NCBI GenBank assembly: GCA_963789565.1
Contig: CAWBKX010000002.1
Span: 2,604,001-2,668,000 of the forward strand
DNA: 64,000 nt
Direction: 5' to 3'
Origin: CALAGB01 sp963789565
GTDB lineage: Bacteria > Chloroflexota > Chloroflexia > Thermomicrobiales > Thermomicrobiaceae
A model generated the notes under the pieces. The model did not search any database. It was not told the DNA's origin and saw only the letters and a program-made list of their open reading frames with translations. The position numbers were made by a program, and so were the translations under genes. Positions 34,671 to 42,972 of the stretch are shown one piece after another (the stretch's first letter is position 1; each line of letters starts with the position of its first letter).

Positions 34671-37004
34671 CTAGCCGAGTCGGCGGCGTTCCGCCGCCAG
34701 TCGTCGCCTGAGGACGCCGTAAACCTGTCGCGCCAATGCGTCGAGGTCGGGTTCGACCGGGCCGGCGTGTTCGTCACCGCCGGTGGCCGACGCTGGAGCT
34801 GGGGAGTCATGCGATGCGGTCGAACGATCTGTCGCGGCGGTTTGAACCGCTGCAGCGGTCGAGCTCGCCGTCGCTGTGGCCGGCATCGCCATACTGGCCA
34901 GTGGTGCGTTGGCCGACGGAGCGCCACTCCGAGTGACGTAGGCGTGGGGAGTGGCGCTGTTGATCGGTGACGGCGCGGGAGCCAGCCAATCGGGCATCGG
35001 CTCCCAGGGTGTCGGCAGGCCGCCCCAGTCGTCGTCCGCGCTGCCGCTCTCCGTCGGTCGGGACGTACTCTCAATGGCCGCGGGTTGGACGCTTGGCGCA
35101 TCTGACTGGGCACGCGCAGAAACCGGCGGGCGGAACGTCAGATTCGTCGTTGTGTTGGCGGCGGCAAATGGATCGACCTGACGCGCGTGTTCAGCCCTCG
35201 CGGCTTCGGAGCGCACCTGCTGTTCAACCTGGAGTGCGACGGATTCCTCGTCAGTCTCTTCGCGCGTCGCTACCGCAGCTGGCCGCGCAGGCGTCGGAGC
35301 AATGACCGGTGGGACGAACCGCGCCTGCCGGTTGCGCACTACGTGCGTCAGTTCGTGGGCCAGAAGACCGAGTCCTTCAACCGTGTCCTCGGGGAAGCCC
35401 GCAGCCACGAATACCTCGCCGCCGGTCGTTACCGCATCAGCTCCGTGCGCTACAGCGATTCGGCTCGCCTCAACGCCGCGATGAATCGGAACGTCGGCGG
35501 GGTCGATGCCCACGATGGGAGTAAGGAAGCGCCGGGTTGTCTCCGAAGGACGGTCGGGCTGCTCGATTGGCGAGGCGAACGGCGCCGTTGGTTGTGCGGT
35601 TGCCTCTCCGCGCCGCTCGGCGTCTTGCGCTCGTTCCTGGCGCACCACGTCGACCAAACGTTCGATCCACGACTGCGGCGAGCGATCTCCCGATGTGTCG
35701 ACGAAGAGAGAATCTGACGCGCGCGTCTCGGGTGGTGGCGACTGTGTTGGTCGAGGGCGCCGCGACCGGCGAATCTCGACCCGGTTCGGGGCGACCACCT
35801 CTTCGGAAATCGCCGCGGCGCTTGACTGAGCAGATCGGTCGACGGCCGGCGCGTCGACTATTGCCTGTATCTCGTCGGCTGAAACGGGTTCCTGTGAAAC
35901 CGGCTCATTGTCCGCGGGCTCGTCCAGCGCGCGTGTTTCACTTGCCGCAATCACAGGCTCGAGCGCCGACTCGCGCCCGGTCGCAGGCGCAGGTTCGAGC
36001 GCCGACTCGCGCCAGGTCGCAGGTGCAGCTACGGGTGCAGATGACGGCGCAGGTGCCGCAGGCTCGCTCCGCGGCTCGCCGGACGGACGCGTCTCAATCG
36101 GCTCCGCGAGAGGCGTCCGAATCGCCATCGGACTATCCACCTCAGTGGGCGTGTCCGCGATGATCGGTTGAATGCCCGACTCAGGGACGACCGCGTCAGA
36201 CACAGCGGCTTCCGAATCAACAGAAGCAACGACTGGTCCCTGCTCCGTCTCAGTGGGAACAGCCTGTTCGAGCGAGACGGGCGACACCGTCGGGACCACC
36301 ACCTCTCGCGGCACCTCACCAATGTGCGGGGCCGTGACCGGATCGCGTGGTTTGTCTGCTTGAGCAGGAATCGGCTCGGAGTCGTTGACCGGCACGTCCT
36401 CGGCAGCCGTACTCGCGGTGGCGACCTGTTCGGGTTCAGCCTCGGTGATCGGCGGTACGTCTGATTCCGCTCGTGCTGGTCGTGCCGGTCGCGCGACGGA
36501 CACGGGTGACGGGCTGGAGTTGCGGTTCACCGTTTGCGCGCCGGAGGTCGTCGTCGGCGCGATGTGCGATGCTGGCGCGCGAGTTTCCGCCGTGCGTCGT
36601 GTCGCAATGGGAGTCTCGGCGACCATTCGCTCTAACGGCTCCGCGGACCGTGTGACAGTCTGTGGGCCGCCGCCAGAAGCGGACGCGGCCTCGACCGTCG
36701 GTGAATCGGTCTCCGAGGCAACCAAATCGTCCACGACAGGCTCAAGGTCGGGATCGATGTCGCCGTCCTGAGGCTCGATGAACTCGGGTGCCATGGGTGT
36801 GTCAACGTCGCGTGCAACATGCCGAATCGCGGGTCTAAAGCGACGCGAAGAGTCTCTGAAGGTAGATTCGATCGGCGCTCCTGTCAGCGAACGCGCCAGC
36901 ACCGGACCAAGCCTCAACCGCGCCACCAACGGACGCCGCTGGGCAATCCATTGGGCGAGGAAGGTTCCGCGTGGTGCTGTCGCGCCGATCCGTCGCCGTG
37001 CCAC
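34671..37004 (-). CDS. Long disordered protein with internal DUF4157 domain, inside eCIS structural operon
   Basis: 777 residues from GTG at 37004, three bases after the tube stop; a longer frame reading back through the tube gene is a shadow. A basic N-terminus (1-60) is followed by about 450 residues rich in Pro, Ala, Glu, Ser and Val, likely disordered. A DUF4157 domain with HELTH at 550-554 (LLAHELTHVVRNRQ) follows, then another low-complexity stretch. It ends in a short helix, LARQVYGVLRRRLAAERRRLG. Unlike the two cargo candidates it lacks the LQQ-IGN N-terminal motif and lies between tube and LysM genes. It may be a structural or lumen component, even a tape-measure substitute; this is speculative. 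Confidence 0.75.
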   Translation of the reverse strand: MARRRIGATAPRGTFLAQWIAQRRPLVARLRLGPVLARSLTGAPIESTFRDSSRRFRPAIRHVARDVDTPMAPEFIEPQDGDIDPDLEPVVDDLVASETDSPTVEAASASGGGPQTVTRSAEPLERMVAETPIATRRTAETRAPASHIAPTTTSGAQTVNRNSSPSPVSVARPARPARAESDVPPITEAEPEQVATASTAAEDVPVNDSEPIPAQADKPRDPVTAPHIGEVPREVVVPTVSPVSLEQAVPTETEQGPVVASVDSEAAVSDAVVPESGIQPIIADTPTEVDSPMAIRTPLAEPIETRPSGEPRSEPAAPAPSSAPVAAPATWRESALEPAPATGRESALEPVIAASETRALDEPADNEPVSQEPVSADEIQAIVDAPAVDRSAQSSAAAISEEVVAPNRVEIRRSRRPRPTQSPPPETRASDSLFVDTSGDRSPQSWIERLVDVVRQERAQDAERRGEATAQPTAPFASPIEQPDRPSETTRRFLTPIVGIDPADVPIHRGVEASRIAVAHGADAVTTGGEVFVAAGFPEDTVEGLGLLAHELTHVVRNRQARFVPPVIAPTPARPAAVATREETDEESVALQVEQQVRSEAARAEHARQVDPFAAANTTTNLTFRPPVSARAQSDAPSVQPAAIESTSRPTESGSADDDWGGLPTPWEPMPDWLAPAPSPINSATPHAYVTRSGAPSANAPLASMAMPATATASSTAAAVQTAATDRSTASHDSPAPASATGGDEHAGPVEPDLDALARQVYGVLRRRLAAERRRLG
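35955..36026 (-). repeat. Two tandem 36-bp units inside the disordered DUF4157 gene
   Basis: Bases 35955-35990 and 35991-36026 differ at only three positions (C/T, C/A, C/T). Each encodes 12 residues containing RESALEP, so the reading frame is kept. Such near-identical in-frame duplication in a low-complexity region suggests recent length change of the linker. Confidence 0.8.
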
Positions 37005-37006
37005 CG

Positions 37007-37429
37007 CTACCCCAGACTCAATCCGTCGTGTGCCAGCTCCAGCGATTCCACCGCCATGGTCGACCCGTCGGCCGCGAACTCCGGTCCGGTCCATTTCACC
37101 GGATACGCGTTCACGAAGTTCCAGCGCAGCAGCTCGGTACCTGTGACGTCGTACATTACGACCGACACGTTGCGGCGCACGATGTCGCCCTGTGCGATTT
37201 GCATGTACCAGGTGAGGAAGTCGTTCGAGTTGGTGATGCCCCGCTTCAACGTCAGGTTGCCGACTTTCGTGCGGCCAGGGAGCTTGTGGGCATAGGCGTT
37301 GTTGCCCCCCTCTTCGTACTCGTGGACTTCCATCTGCGCCTGTAGCCCGTTGACCGCGGTGAAGACGGCTTCCTTCTTCCCGTTGACCTCGACGTAGAAG
37401 CGGCAATTCGGATACGCGTCGTCAGTCAC
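37007..37429 (-). CDS. Contractile-system tube protein, second paralogue
   Basis: A 140-residue gp19/Hcp-fold tube protein (YPNCRFYVEVNGKKEAVFTAVNGLQAQMEVHEYEEGG, LKRGITNSNDFLTWYMQI, LLRWNFVNAYPVKWTGPEF, VESLELAHDGL). It shares motifs with the tube protein encoded at 38200-38640 (LKRGIT, RWNFVNA.P.KWTGP/KITGP, .E.LE..H.G). In Afp/PVC, a second tube protein forms the ring that joins the tube to the baseplate. The GTG start has AAAGGCGG upstream. The stop is three bases from the next gene. Confidence 0.85.
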   Translation of the reverse strand: MTDDAYPNCRFYVEVNGKKEAVFTAVNGLQAQMEVHEYEEGGNNAYAHKLPGRTKVGNLTLKRGITNSNDFLTWYMQIAQGDIVRRNVSVVMYDVTGTELLRWNFVNAYPVKWTGPEFAADGSTMAVESLELAHDGLSLG

Positions 37430-37441
37430 GATCGCCGCCTT

Positions 37442-37615
37442 TCACCGTCGTGTGATCCCATCACCGCGCGCCTGCTCCAGCCGTATCTCGCGCAGCATCA
37501 ACTTGTAGACGCGGTCGGCCAGCGCCTGGATATTCACACTGCCGGGCGCGCTTCCGGCTTCACTCGGCTGTGCCGACTCTTCCGGCCGGTGCTGGGTCTG
37601 ATTCTCGGCTGTCAT
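37442..37615 (-). CDS. 57-residue eCIS-associated protein with RVYKLM helix
   Basis: ATG at 37615 to TGA at 37442. The N-terminal half is polar and Gln/Glu/Pro-rich; the C-terminal half is the helix IQALADRVYKLMLREIRLEQ followed by ARGDG. A very similar ending (LARQVYGVLRRRL then AAERRRLG) closes the large DUF4157 protein, suggesting a shared docking helix. It lies in the structural operon, 12 bases before tube 2. GAGGG lies upstream. Small proteins of this shape are common in eCIS loci, but I cannot name a function. Confidence 0.65.
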   Translation of the reverse strand: MTAENQTQHRPEESAQPSEAGSAPGSVNIQALADRVYKLMLREIRLEQARGDGITRR

Positions 37616-37798
37616 CGGTTGTGGCCCTCATCCCCAGCTGGGGAGACGATCGGGAAGCAGAACGACTGTACCCTGCGGACACCCCTCTCCTGATCGTCGG
37701 GAGATGGTTCTCCCTTCACTGGGAAGGGAGTCAGTGGGATGGAACGGCCGGGGGTGAGGGCTGCGTGCTAACTGCATCGCAACGCCCACCGAATGACC
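37616..37798. repeat. Intergenic repeat inside the eCIS operon
   Basis: 183 bases without a gene. Bases 37706-37758 are the second copy of the 53-base repeat at 24979-25031 (opposite orientation), with TCTCCCTTC pairing to GAAGGGAG across ACTGG. A smaller palindrome CCCCAGCTGGGG lies at 37633-37644. It separates the small CPxC protein from the rest of the operon and could reduce readthrough or protect mRNA ends, adjusting expression between sheath/tube and baseplate. Confidence 0.6.
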
Positions 37799-38167
37799 CT
37801 ACCCGGCCACGTCGAGCGTGAACCGGCTGCCGCAACTCGGACACTCCGTTTCGATCAGACTGTTTCCAAAGTCGTTCACGCGTATGTAGAGATCCTGCAG
37901 GAACGCGAAGTCGGATGAAAAGAGCTGCTCGATGACCTGCGGGCTCACCGGATTGATGTCGCCGAGCCGGGTAATCACCCGGCTCAGCACCAGAATGCTC
38001 AAGTATGCTTCGTTCTGCTTCACACGCGGATCGTGCAGCGGTTCGACCTCGTCCAATGCAGTCGCCAGCCGCATCGTCCCGACCCGATGCAGATTGCCGC
38101 GCTCGTCGACGAATCCGGCCGGCAGGGTGAAATCGAACTCGGTTCGCAGTGTCACCGCACCCGTCAT
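37799..38167 (-). CDS. Small eCIS tail protein with C-terminal CPxCG
   Basis: A 122-residue protein beginning TLRTEFDFTLPAGFVDERGNL, with a helical middle (EAYLSILVLSRVITRLGDI...) and a single CPSCGSRF near the end, like half a zinc ribbon; zinc could be bound by a dimer. Proteins of this type sit between tube and baseplate genes in contractile systems and are annotated as tail assembly or baseplate components. Placement, 32 bases after tube 1, supports that. A specific name is not justified from the sequence. Confidence 0.65.
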   Translation of the reverse strand: MTGAVTLRTEFDFTLPAGFVDERGNLHRVGTMRLATALDEVEPLHDPRVKQNEAYLSILVLSRVITRLGDINPVSPQVIEQLFSSDFAFLQDLYIRVNDFGNSLIETECPSCGSRFTLDVAG

Positions 38168-38199
38168 CGTCGTTGCCCCACATTCATCTCACGCGCCGC

Positions 38200-38640
38200 T
38201 TATTTGACGCGTTCGTACCCTTCGTGCGTGATCTCCAGCTCCTCGATGCCGACCTCGTTGTTGGTCGCATTGGCCGCGGGGCCGGTGATCTTGCTGGGCC
38301 AGGCGTTGACGAAGTTCCAGCGGGCGATCTCGGACGCTTCCTGGTTGAACATCACGATCGAGCCGTTCTTGCGCGCATCGTCGATCTTGCCGTCCTCGAC
38401 GAGCTTGCGCCACTGCCACATGTCCATGGCGTCGGTTATGCCGCGCTTGAGCGTGATGTTGTTCCACTTCATGCGCCCGGGGACCTTCTTGATGATGAAC
38501 TCACCTTTCGGTCCGCTGGCCTTGTACTCGACGACCTCATTCTCACTGCCTAGGCCGGTGCATTCACGGAAGGCGCCGGCCACCTGTCCCTGAAACTCGA
38601 TGCCAAACCACGCAGATACAAGTGGATCTTCCTTTGCCAC
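38200..38640 (-). CDS. Contractile-system inner tube protein
   Basis: A 146-residue gp19/Hcp-fold protein (AWFGIEFQGQVAGAFRECTGLGSENEVVEYK, WNNITLKRGITDAMDMWQWRKLVEDG, SEIARWNFVNAWPSKITGP, VGIEELEITHEGYERV). It stacks as hexamers to form the inner tube pushed out on sheath contraction. The GTG start has AAGGGAG ten bases upstream. Directly after the sheath gene it is the likely main tube subunit; the paralogue at 37007-37429 is more divergent. Confidence 0.9.
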   Translation of the reverse strand: MAKEDPLVSAWFGIEFQGQVAGAFRECTGLGSENEVVEYKASGPKGEFIIKKVPGRMKWNNITLKRGITDAMDMWQWRKLVEDGKIDDARKNGSIVMFNQEASEIARWNFVNAWPSKITGPAANATNNEVGIEELEITHEGYERVK

Positions 38641-38679
38641 AATACGCTCCCTTTCGATGCGTCGCCGTTAACTGCTTTA

Positions 38680-40236
38680 CTACGCTCCGCCGCCGGCCCA
38701 CTGGCTGAGGCGGAAGATGACGAACTCGGCCGGTTTCACGGGTGCTAGGCCGATCTCGATGACGAGCTGTCCGCGATCGCGCACATCGGGCGGGTTCAGC
38801 TCCTCGTCACACTTGACGTAGAAGGATTCTCCAGGCGTCCGCCCGAAGAGCATTCCATCGCGCCAGGCTCCGGTCAGGAAGGCTTCGACGTCGCGTTTGA
38901 CGCGTGCCCATAGATCCGGATCGTTCGGCTCGAAGACGACCCATTGCGTTCCAGCTTCGATAGACTTCTCGACGTAGTTGAAGAGGCGCCGCACGTTGAT
39001 GTAGCGCCAGGCCGGGTCACTGCTGATCGTGCGCGCGCCCCAGACGCGAACTCCGCGACCAGTGAAGGTACGGATGCAGTTCACGCCGACGGGGTTGAGG
39101 GTGTCCTGTTCTCCCTTGGTCACCTGAACATAGGGCTCGAGGACGCCTCGCACGACTTCGTTGGCGGGAGCTTTGTGGACGCCGCGCTCGTTGTCACTGC
39201 GCGCCCAGATGCCGGCCATATGACCCGAGGGCGGCACCGATACTGGCTGACCGTTCGCTCCCTGGATCTTGAGCCACGGATAGTAAACGGCCGCGTATTT
39301 CGAATCGTAGTTGGTGTCGCGCTCGCGCCAGCGCTTGGCATCCTGCGGCGAAAGTCCGGGAGGCGTATCCAGAATGGCAACGCGGTCTCCCATGCGCTCG
39401 CAATGCGCGATCATGGCGAGCTGTACCGCCTTGACACCATCGGCATCCAGCGCGCCTGCCTCGTACGCCGACATGATATCGGGGCAGCAGACCATGGTGA
39501 CGTCTTCCGCCACTTCGAGGCCTTCCATGCCTGAGCGATCCGCGACGCTGCCAGCGAAGTCGGACGACTGCACCTTCGGCGCGGACGAAATCGGCGTGGC
39601 TTTGAGGACGTAGGTTCCAGTCTCAGGAACGCGCTCGGCCAGCGTGCCGGTCGCCTGCTCTTCGACGATAGTGATCAACCGGCTGGCGGTATTGACCGCT
39701 TCAGCGACATTCTTACCGCCGCGCTTGCCGAGGTTGACGTTCTCGTAGGTCTCCTCGACCGTTCCCATGCGAATCTTCAATGTGAACGTCGCTTCCGGCG
39801 GCTCGTCCCCGCTGGGCGGTGCGACTTCGACCGAGATGTCCTCCGCCGCCGTGGCTTTGGGCGATACGGTCAGGGACGGCATCGCCTTTGACGACTTGCT
39901 CGGCAGCTGCAGCGTCTCGTCTTTCTTGCTGTTGCTGGACGGATTCGCTGGAGCGATGCGCGTGACGTAACAGCGTCCGCCGCCATTCAAGAAGTAGCCG
40001 TAGACGGCGTGTGAGAGATAGGCTCCGTCGAGGTGCGGGTTGCGCCGGCCGCCCTCTTCGAGGCTGCCGAACGAATCGACGTATTGCGTCCAGTTGGTCA
40101 CCAGGACCGGGCGGTTGGCTGGACCAGCGGGAGCGAAACCGACGAAGGCGGCCGTCGCGGTGCCGGCACCTTCGATGGGCCGCGGACCGCTATCGACTTC
40201 CTCGACGTAGACCCCCGGGGAAAGATACTCCGGCAT
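38680..40236 (-). CDS. Contractile sheath protein
   Basis: A 518-residue sheath protein. The N-terminal linker MPEYLSPGVYVEEVDSG and ATAAFVGFAPAGPANRPVLV are diagnostic. The C-terminal domain with VWGARTISSDPAWRYINVRRLFNYVEKSI, NDPDLWARVKRDVEAFL and LVIEIGLAPVKPAEFVIFR is the conserved handshake core. Only one sheath gene is seen, whereas Afp has three. AAAGGAG lies upstream of the ATG. It opens the structural block after a 343-base gap, so a promoter is expected there. Confidence 0.93.
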   Translation of the reverse strand: MPEYLSPGVYVEEVDSGPRPIEGAGTATAAFVGFAPAGPANRPVLVTNWTQYVDSFGSLEEGGRRNPHLDGAYLSHAVYGYFLNGGGRCYVTRIAPANPSSNSKKDETLQLPSKSSKAMPSLTVSPKATAAEDISVEVAPPSGDEPPEATFTLKIRMGTVEETYENVNLGKRGGKNVAEAVNTASRLITIVEEQATGTLAERVPETGTYVLKATPISSAPKVQSSDFAGSVADRSGMEGLEVAEDVTMVCCPDIMSAYEAGALDADGVKAVQLAMIAHCERMGDRVAILDTPPGLSPQDAKRWRERDTNYDSKYAAVYYPWLKIQGANGQPVSVPPSGHMAGIWARSDNERGVHKAPANEVVRGVLEPYVQVTKGEQDTLNPVGVNCIRTFTGRGVRVWGARTISSDPAWRYINVRRLFNYVEKSIEAGTQWVVFEPNDPDLWARVKRDVEAFLTGAWRDGMLFGRTPGESFYVKCDEELNPPDVRDRGQLVIEIGLAPVKPAEFVIFRLSQWAGGGA

Positions 40237-40579
40237 GAGGCACTCCTTTCAGCCGATGGAAGACCCGGCATTTCGCCGGTATCGATCGCGCGACCCACAA
40301 GCTCAATCCCGAATCCGTCGGGCAGCAACTGATGAGCGTTCGCGCGGAACGGACGGGATGAATTTGCGCGCCTTCATTTGAACAGTGTCGAAACACAGAG
40401 CCATCACAAGAATCACCGACAAGCCACGAAGCTGATCGATTGTCGTTGTGACCGCAGTCAGCCAAGTGTGAGACGGGTCCCTCCGGGCGCTGAACAGCGC
40501 GAATGGGCACGAGTCGGGCCAGTCACTGTACTGGCCCGAGGACGTATGGTTGGTTGGTGCGCGGAGTCTCGATAGAGCG
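40237..40579. other. 343-bp gap upstream of sheath operon
   Basis: Separates the first cargo-candidate gene (stop at 40580) from the sheath start. It should hold the promoter and leader of the structural genes. I see a short hairpin CCGGC/GCCGG (40265-40279) in the leader but no convincing sigma-70 hexamers and no protein-coding sequence. Confidence 0.45.
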
Positions 40580-42838
40580 TCACAGACCCTGATTTGCGGC
40601 GCGCGCGGTCGGCGCTGGACCCGCGTCTGGTGCGGGCATCGTGTTGTCCATACGCAGGTCAAGCGCTTTCGCCAGCGCCTGGCGCATCGGGTCGACTTCT
40701 TTCCGATATTCCTGAAGCATCTTGATAGCCTCATCGACCGTCGCGTTGATGCCCACGTTGGCTACTCCCTCAGCGGAGCCGCGTGACGTTCCGAGAGAGT
40801 TGATGTGGAGCTCCTGGCGCGAGCACTCGTAACCCCAGCCACCGTTGGCATGGAAGAATTTATATGGTTCGTAGTAGACCTGACCGGCTTGGCGTGGCTG
40901 CCCAGCCGCTCCTGGGCCGCCCTCGGCAGTCTTTCGGGCGCTGGCAGCCGTGGCCCCGGCGGACTGCTCCTGGTATCCCAGGCTGATCGTTGCATCGAGC
41001 TGCGCTTCGTACGTGTCTACCTCAGCCAGCACGCTGGCAATCTGTGCAAATTTGTCACCTTTGCCGCCATCCGCCACGCGGCCATACAGCTGAAGCGCAT
41101 CGCGGAACGTCTTTTGGGCCGTCGCGAATGCTTCTTGTGTCTGGTTGAACTCGCGAAGGGACTGCGTGAACCTGATCTGCGCGGCTCGCACCTTATCGAG
41201 ATCGGCGGTGATGGCATGCTCGCGGTGCGCAGCATTCCACAAGCCAATCTTGGCCTTGATTTCGTTCATCTGGTTATCATAGGCTGCGTCAGTCAGGAAT
41301 TCCGCGACCTTCTTGGCCGGTTCAACGGCCTTCTCCGCACCTTCGACGCCAGCCATCTCAGCGACCTTGCCGGCAGCCTCTAACCCGATCCCCACCCATT
41401 TCTTGATCGTTTCGATCTTTTCTTTGAGTTCGGTGAGTTCCTTTGCTTGATCGGGATTGTCGTTGACCGACGGGACCCCCCGCTCGAAGTTGTTCAACGC
41501 GGATTGATAATCGTATGTCGCCGCCTGTACGGCAGCTTGCTTTCCGCCCACCTGCTGGCTGGCTGCGACCAGATCTTGATGGGCTTTCTGCACATCGTTG
41601 TGTTCCGCTGGCATCTGGCCCTGTGGTTCTCGTTTTTGCATCTCTTGCTGCGCGGCATAGCTGTCCTGGAAACCCGCGTTCTGTACGATCTGTTCACCCA
41701 TCTCGCCTGCGGTTCCTCCCGCGATGGCATTCGTGACCGTCAAATGGGTGACCTGCGCTTTCAGCCGCTCATAATCGACGCGAGACTTCTGCATCTGACC
41801 TTGGAATGAGCCAAGGGTTTGAGTCTGCTGGCCAGCAGTCATCAGGTAGTCGTCCAGCGTCGCGATAGCGACCTCATTGGCATCAATCTTCTCCGCAGTG
41901 ACTCGTCCAGAACTAACCTTGAACGCACCACCAGCGCCAGCACCTTCGATCATCTCGGGCCGCCAAGATTTCAAATTATTCGCAAGCTCTTGCGCGGCGC
42001 TTACGTCCGAGATGTTGGACACCTTCATAATCGGCGGTTCCTGATTGACTCGCCGCTCTTCCGCCTGGTCTCTGGCCGCCTGGTCGCCACCTGCATTTGC
42101 CATCTCATTGAGATCATTCGACGGTGCCCGTTGAATGACCGGGCTCGCGGACCGGGACCGCGCGCTCGGAGGGCGCGACAGAGGTCCGGGCGATGACCCG
42201 ATCGGGCTGACGAAGCGCGCCGCTACCGAGTCGGCCGCGCGCTCATTCATATCGTTCGCGGAAGTCACTCGCATCGGCCCGGCAGCCGTCATCGAACGCT
42301 GTTGCAGCACGTGGGCGAGCTCATGGCCGATGAGTGTTCTCCCGCTGCTCGAACCGGGGGCATACGCGCCGGATCGAAAAAAGACGTCTGAGCCGACGGT
42401 GAATGCGTTGGCGTTCAGGTTGCGGCTCAGCGTGTTCGCCTCGGCATCGGTATGAACTCGAACGTCGCCGAGACCGGTTCCGACGCGGCTCTCCATCGAC
42501 TCGCGAGTCGCGTCATCTAGTGGAGATCCCTGGCCCTGGCGTGACGAGATTTCATTCGCGATTCGCGAGCTAACGGCGCCACCACTTGGTCCGATGCTTT
42601 CCGTCGACCCGTCCGCACCGGGCAACGCATGAGAGGAGCCGGTGAGGCTTGGCGCCGCGCCGCTTGCGAATCCCTCCGATGCGGGCTCGGATTGGTTCAG
42701 CATGCGGGCCATTTCCGAGTTGCCGATTTGTTGTTGGAGATCGAGAACTGGATGCTCTGGCCCACCACCCGCAGTTTGGCGCCGGGTGCTCCGATTGCCA
42801 CTGGACTTTCGTTTCGCGGCCGAATCACGGTGCAACAT
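40580..42838 (-). CDS. DUF4157 eCIS cargo candidate with long helical C-terminus
   Basis: 752 residues. A basic N-terminus leads to HPVLDLQQQIGNSEMARML (about 29-47), a motif that recurs upstream of DUF4157 domains. The DUF4157 domain (about 105-185) has GLGDVRVHTDAEANTLSRNLNANAFTVGSDVFFRSGAYAP in pieces and ends GHELAHVLQQRSM, with HELAH at 172-176. The C-terminal 450 residues are long amphipathic helices and a short GWGYECSRQELH end. DUF4157 marks proteins loaded into eCIS particles. No catalytic toxin motif is recognised. The ATG at 42838 has GGAG nine bases upstream. Confidence 0.8.
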   Translation of the reverse strand: MLHRDSAAKRKSSGNRSTRRQTAGGGPEHPVLDLQQQIGNSEMARMLNQSEPASEGFASGAAPSLTGSSHALPGADGSTESIGPSGGAVSSRIANEISSRQGQGSPLDDATRESMESRVGTGLGDVRVHTDAEANTLSRNLNANAFTVGSDVFFRSGAYAPGSSSGRTLIGHELAHVLQQRSMTAAGPMRVTSANDMNERAADSVAARFVSPIGSSPGPLSRPPSARSRSASPVIQRAPSNDLNEMANAGGDQAARDQAEERRVNQEPPIMKVSNISDVSAAQELANNLKSWRPEMIEGAGAGGAFKVSSGRVTAEKIDANEVAIATLDDYLMTAGQQTQTLGSFQGQMQKSRVDYERLKAQVTHLTVTNAIAGGTAGEMGEQIVQNAGFQDSYAAQQEMQKREPQGQMPAEHNDVQKAHQDLVAASQQVGGKQAAVQAATYDYQSALNNFERGVPSVNDNPDQAKELTELKEKIETIKKWVGIGLEAAGKVAEMAGVEGAEKAVEPAKKVAEFLTDAAYDNQMNEIKAKIGLWNAAHREHAITADLDKVRAAQIRFTQSLREFNQTQEAFATAQKTFRDALQLYGRVADGGKGDKFAQIASVLAEVDTYEAQLDATISLGYQEQSAGATAASARKTAEGGPGAAGQPRQAGQVYYEPYKFFHANGGWGYECSRQELHINSLGTSRGSAEGVANVGINATVDEAIKMLQEYRKEVDPMRQALAKALDLRMDNTMPAPDAGPAPTARAANQGL

Positions 42839-42972
42839 GATCAACAGCTCCGTTCTGGTGCCCTGAGTCGTCAACTGGAATCGTGCCAGTCAATCTCGCG
42901 CTCGAGCCCCTCGATGACGCCTTGACGATACGCAGTCGGCGTTCGTTTTCAATCGACCATCCACGCATCTGA

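Noticed and set aside
35187..36771. Several plus-strand frames of 60-208 aa
   Set aside because: All are antisense to the disordered DUF4157 gene, whose Ala/Glu/Pro-rich codons keep the opposite strand open.
37005..37406. N-terminal extension of the large DUF4157 protein across the tube gene
   Set aside because: This part is the second tube gene read out of frame; the GTG at 37004 just after the tube stop is a sufficient start.
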